DNA from: Clarkia xantiana subsp. parviflora
Lineage: Eukaryota > Streptophyta > Magnoliopsida > Myrtales > Onagraceae
Direction of reading: 5' to 3'
NCBI GenBank assembly: GCA_036873135.1
Contig: JAPTYO010000005.1
Coordinates: 8,286,166-8,350,165 of the forward strand
DNA length: 64,000 bases
Positions within the stretch are counted from its first letter, which is position 1. Each line of letters begins with the position of its first letter. Positions 62,541 to 64,000 of this stretch are shown piece by piece. The position numbers and the translations under genes are program-made. The notes under the pieces were generated by a model. The model saw only the letters and a list, made by a program, of their open reading frames with translations. It did not search any database and was not told the origin of the DNA.

Positions 62541-64000
62541 TTGTTGATGATGATGGTTGAATCGCAACTTGTATTTTTTTTTAGCCCTTGTATACACAGA
62601 CTTGGTATTAGGAAGTTGTTCGCAACAATGGTCGAACCTTGAAACTCTTCATAGAGTTTGTGATTAGAAATGTATGTCCTGCAAGCATTGACTAATATAC
62701 ATGTATAGGTGTTAGTACAATAATTATATATGTACTGTTACCCTGAATAGTCACGCATTGCCATGTTGGTTATGCATGTAGATGCCACATAGGCGGGTAT
62801 GTAAGGGTCATATTGGCTATGTAGATGTTGACTGGAGTATACCACTTACATGTTGTACTAGGTTGGCTGTGTTCGCTCTACCAAGCTTTTACATAGTTGT
62901 TGTTCCCCATGTCTGGGTTGAGGTTACTCTGGGTGTTGTTCCCTGAACCTTTTATATATACGTTTGAAATTGTCGAATAGATCTGTCATGATCATAGTAG
63001 AAATGCATGATTACTCGTTAGTAGTATTTAATACCTTGCGTTACCATAGTCGTCCGTATACATTCAACTTGCATAATAAGATTGACCTCCTTGTTGTAGC
63101 GGATATAACATTCGTAGTTGTGACAATAGGACGTGCGTCGCTTGGTGTCATGAGTGCCCATCTTGTTTTAAATCCAAGGCATGGCGTAATGAGTGTATTG
63201 AGTACTTGCCATGTTTGTAGATAGTAACATGCAAGACCATAGGATAGTAATGCACTTGGCGCTGGCACTTGGCACGAGGACACTTTGCACTGGCACTTGG
63301 CACGTGGTAGAGTCGTCTTGACGAGGCAAGACTTTAGTTTATACCGTCTCTTAGTTCCACTCTAAGGCGATATTGTGACAAGACGCTACTTGTTCTATAA
63401 TATGCGTTTTCCCATCCGTCAGTTAGACACGCCCCGCGTGACGTTGTTGCAAAGCTTTCCATGGCTAGGCACGTACTTACTTTGTGATGCTACTACACCT
63501 CAACTTGGTTATCCCAAGGGGTGGCACAGAGGTCGTATCCATACGCCTTGTAGTTTTTTCCGTCTCTTGATCCATTTCAAGGCGACGTTGTGGCAAGACG
63601 CTACTTGCTCTATGCTATGCGTTTTTCCATCCGTCAGTTGGGCACACTCCGCATGACGTTGTTGCAAGGCTTTCCATGGTTAGACCCAACCCGCGTTGGG
63701 GAAGCATACTTTGTAATAACATGGGATTGCCCTCTAACGAAAGGATGTTGCGCCATGATGTATCAATCTGCGTTGGAAAAACATACTTTGTAATATCATG
63801 GGGTTGTCGTCTAACAAGAGGACGTCCGCCATGTCGGGGTGATCAGTCCTTTTGAATGTTGCCGCATCCTGTTTTAAACTCAGGAAATGGCTATGAACAT
63901 GAGGATTTGCCTCTAACAAGAGGATTTCGCAGCATGCCATTTTTTAGTTGTAAACATGGGGGTTGCCCTCGCAAGGAGGATGTCGCAGCATGTCACTTGT
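62540..64000. other. non-coding internal region of element C
   Basis: Matches 21390-22770 of G nearly collinearly (GATCTCCTTGTTGTAGCGGATATAAC-type block, GTCTCTTAGTTCCACTCTAAGGCG block, CTCTAACAAGAGGA repeats). No gene seen. Confidence 0.65.

Larger units (their letters stand above)
43912..64000 (-). mobile_element. Family A element C (minus strand), interrupted by element B; 5' end beyond the window
   Basis: On the minus strand its 3' LTR (44759-43912) is preceded by a polypurine tract and stem-loop (44760-44801). The internal region continues to 45262, is split by element B (45263-59045), and resumes at 59051 with the putative antisense first exon, minisatellite, accessory gene and non-coding repeats of the family. 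Gag and the 5' LTR, if present, lie to the right of 64000. Confidence 0.82.

Overview
This is plant nuclear DNA, most likely from a eudicot. It has AT-rich intergenic sequence, spliced genes with GT-AG introns, a plant-type GH1 beta-glucosidase, OVATE-family gene remnants, Ty3/gypsy retrotransposons of the Tat-like type and hAT transposons. I saw no tRNA, rRNA, CRISPR array or bacterial-type operon. The species cannot be told from the window.

Layout, left to right. Positions 1-4076 hold a minus-strand Ty3/gypsy element (called F here) whose gag-protease-RT frame is open to the left edge; its RT lacks the catalytic YVDD box. Positions 4077-16802 hold two head-to-tail copies (E and D) of a second, apparently non-autonomous LTR family (family A) that share the LTR at 9296-10117. 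Positions 16803-27798 form a large inverted repeat: OVATE-gene remnant + LTR + gag on the left (16803-19050) and its reverse complement on the right (25551-27798), with antisense accessory-gene, non-coding and gag-pro sequence between them. Positions 26767-33117 and 36817-43132 are a recent direct duplication (offset about 10,050 bases), each copy holding an LTR piece, an OVATE remnant and an intact 11-exon beta-glucosidase gene. Between them lie AT-rich DNA and a truncated gypsy element (I, 34864-36816). From 43912 to the right edge is a minus-strand family A element (C). It contains a complete family B element (45263-59045, target-site duplication GATGT). The 3' LTR of B contains a 5.5-kb hAT transposon (52952-58449, TSD TAACCCGA) with an intact 740-aa transposase, and that hAT contains a second, 817-base hAT-like element (56877-57693, TSD GTTGAACT). 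This is a four-level nest.

The probable functional host genes are the two beta-glucosidases, whose predicted 510-aa products differ at two residues. The hAT transposase frame also looks intact. Everything else appears degenerate or non-autonomous.

The most unusual feature is in families A and B. Each carries, antisense to its own gag, a multi-exon accessory gene with a Transposase_28-like domain followed by a coiled coil. In family A at least two introns are placed and sized alike between copies. Next to the 3' LTR, family A and B copies also share a stem-loop abutting the polypurine tract, and family A has minisatellites built on one core, AATATTTTCTAAGTGTT. No reverse transcriptase or integrase is visible in any family A or B copy, so these would need enzymes from another element.
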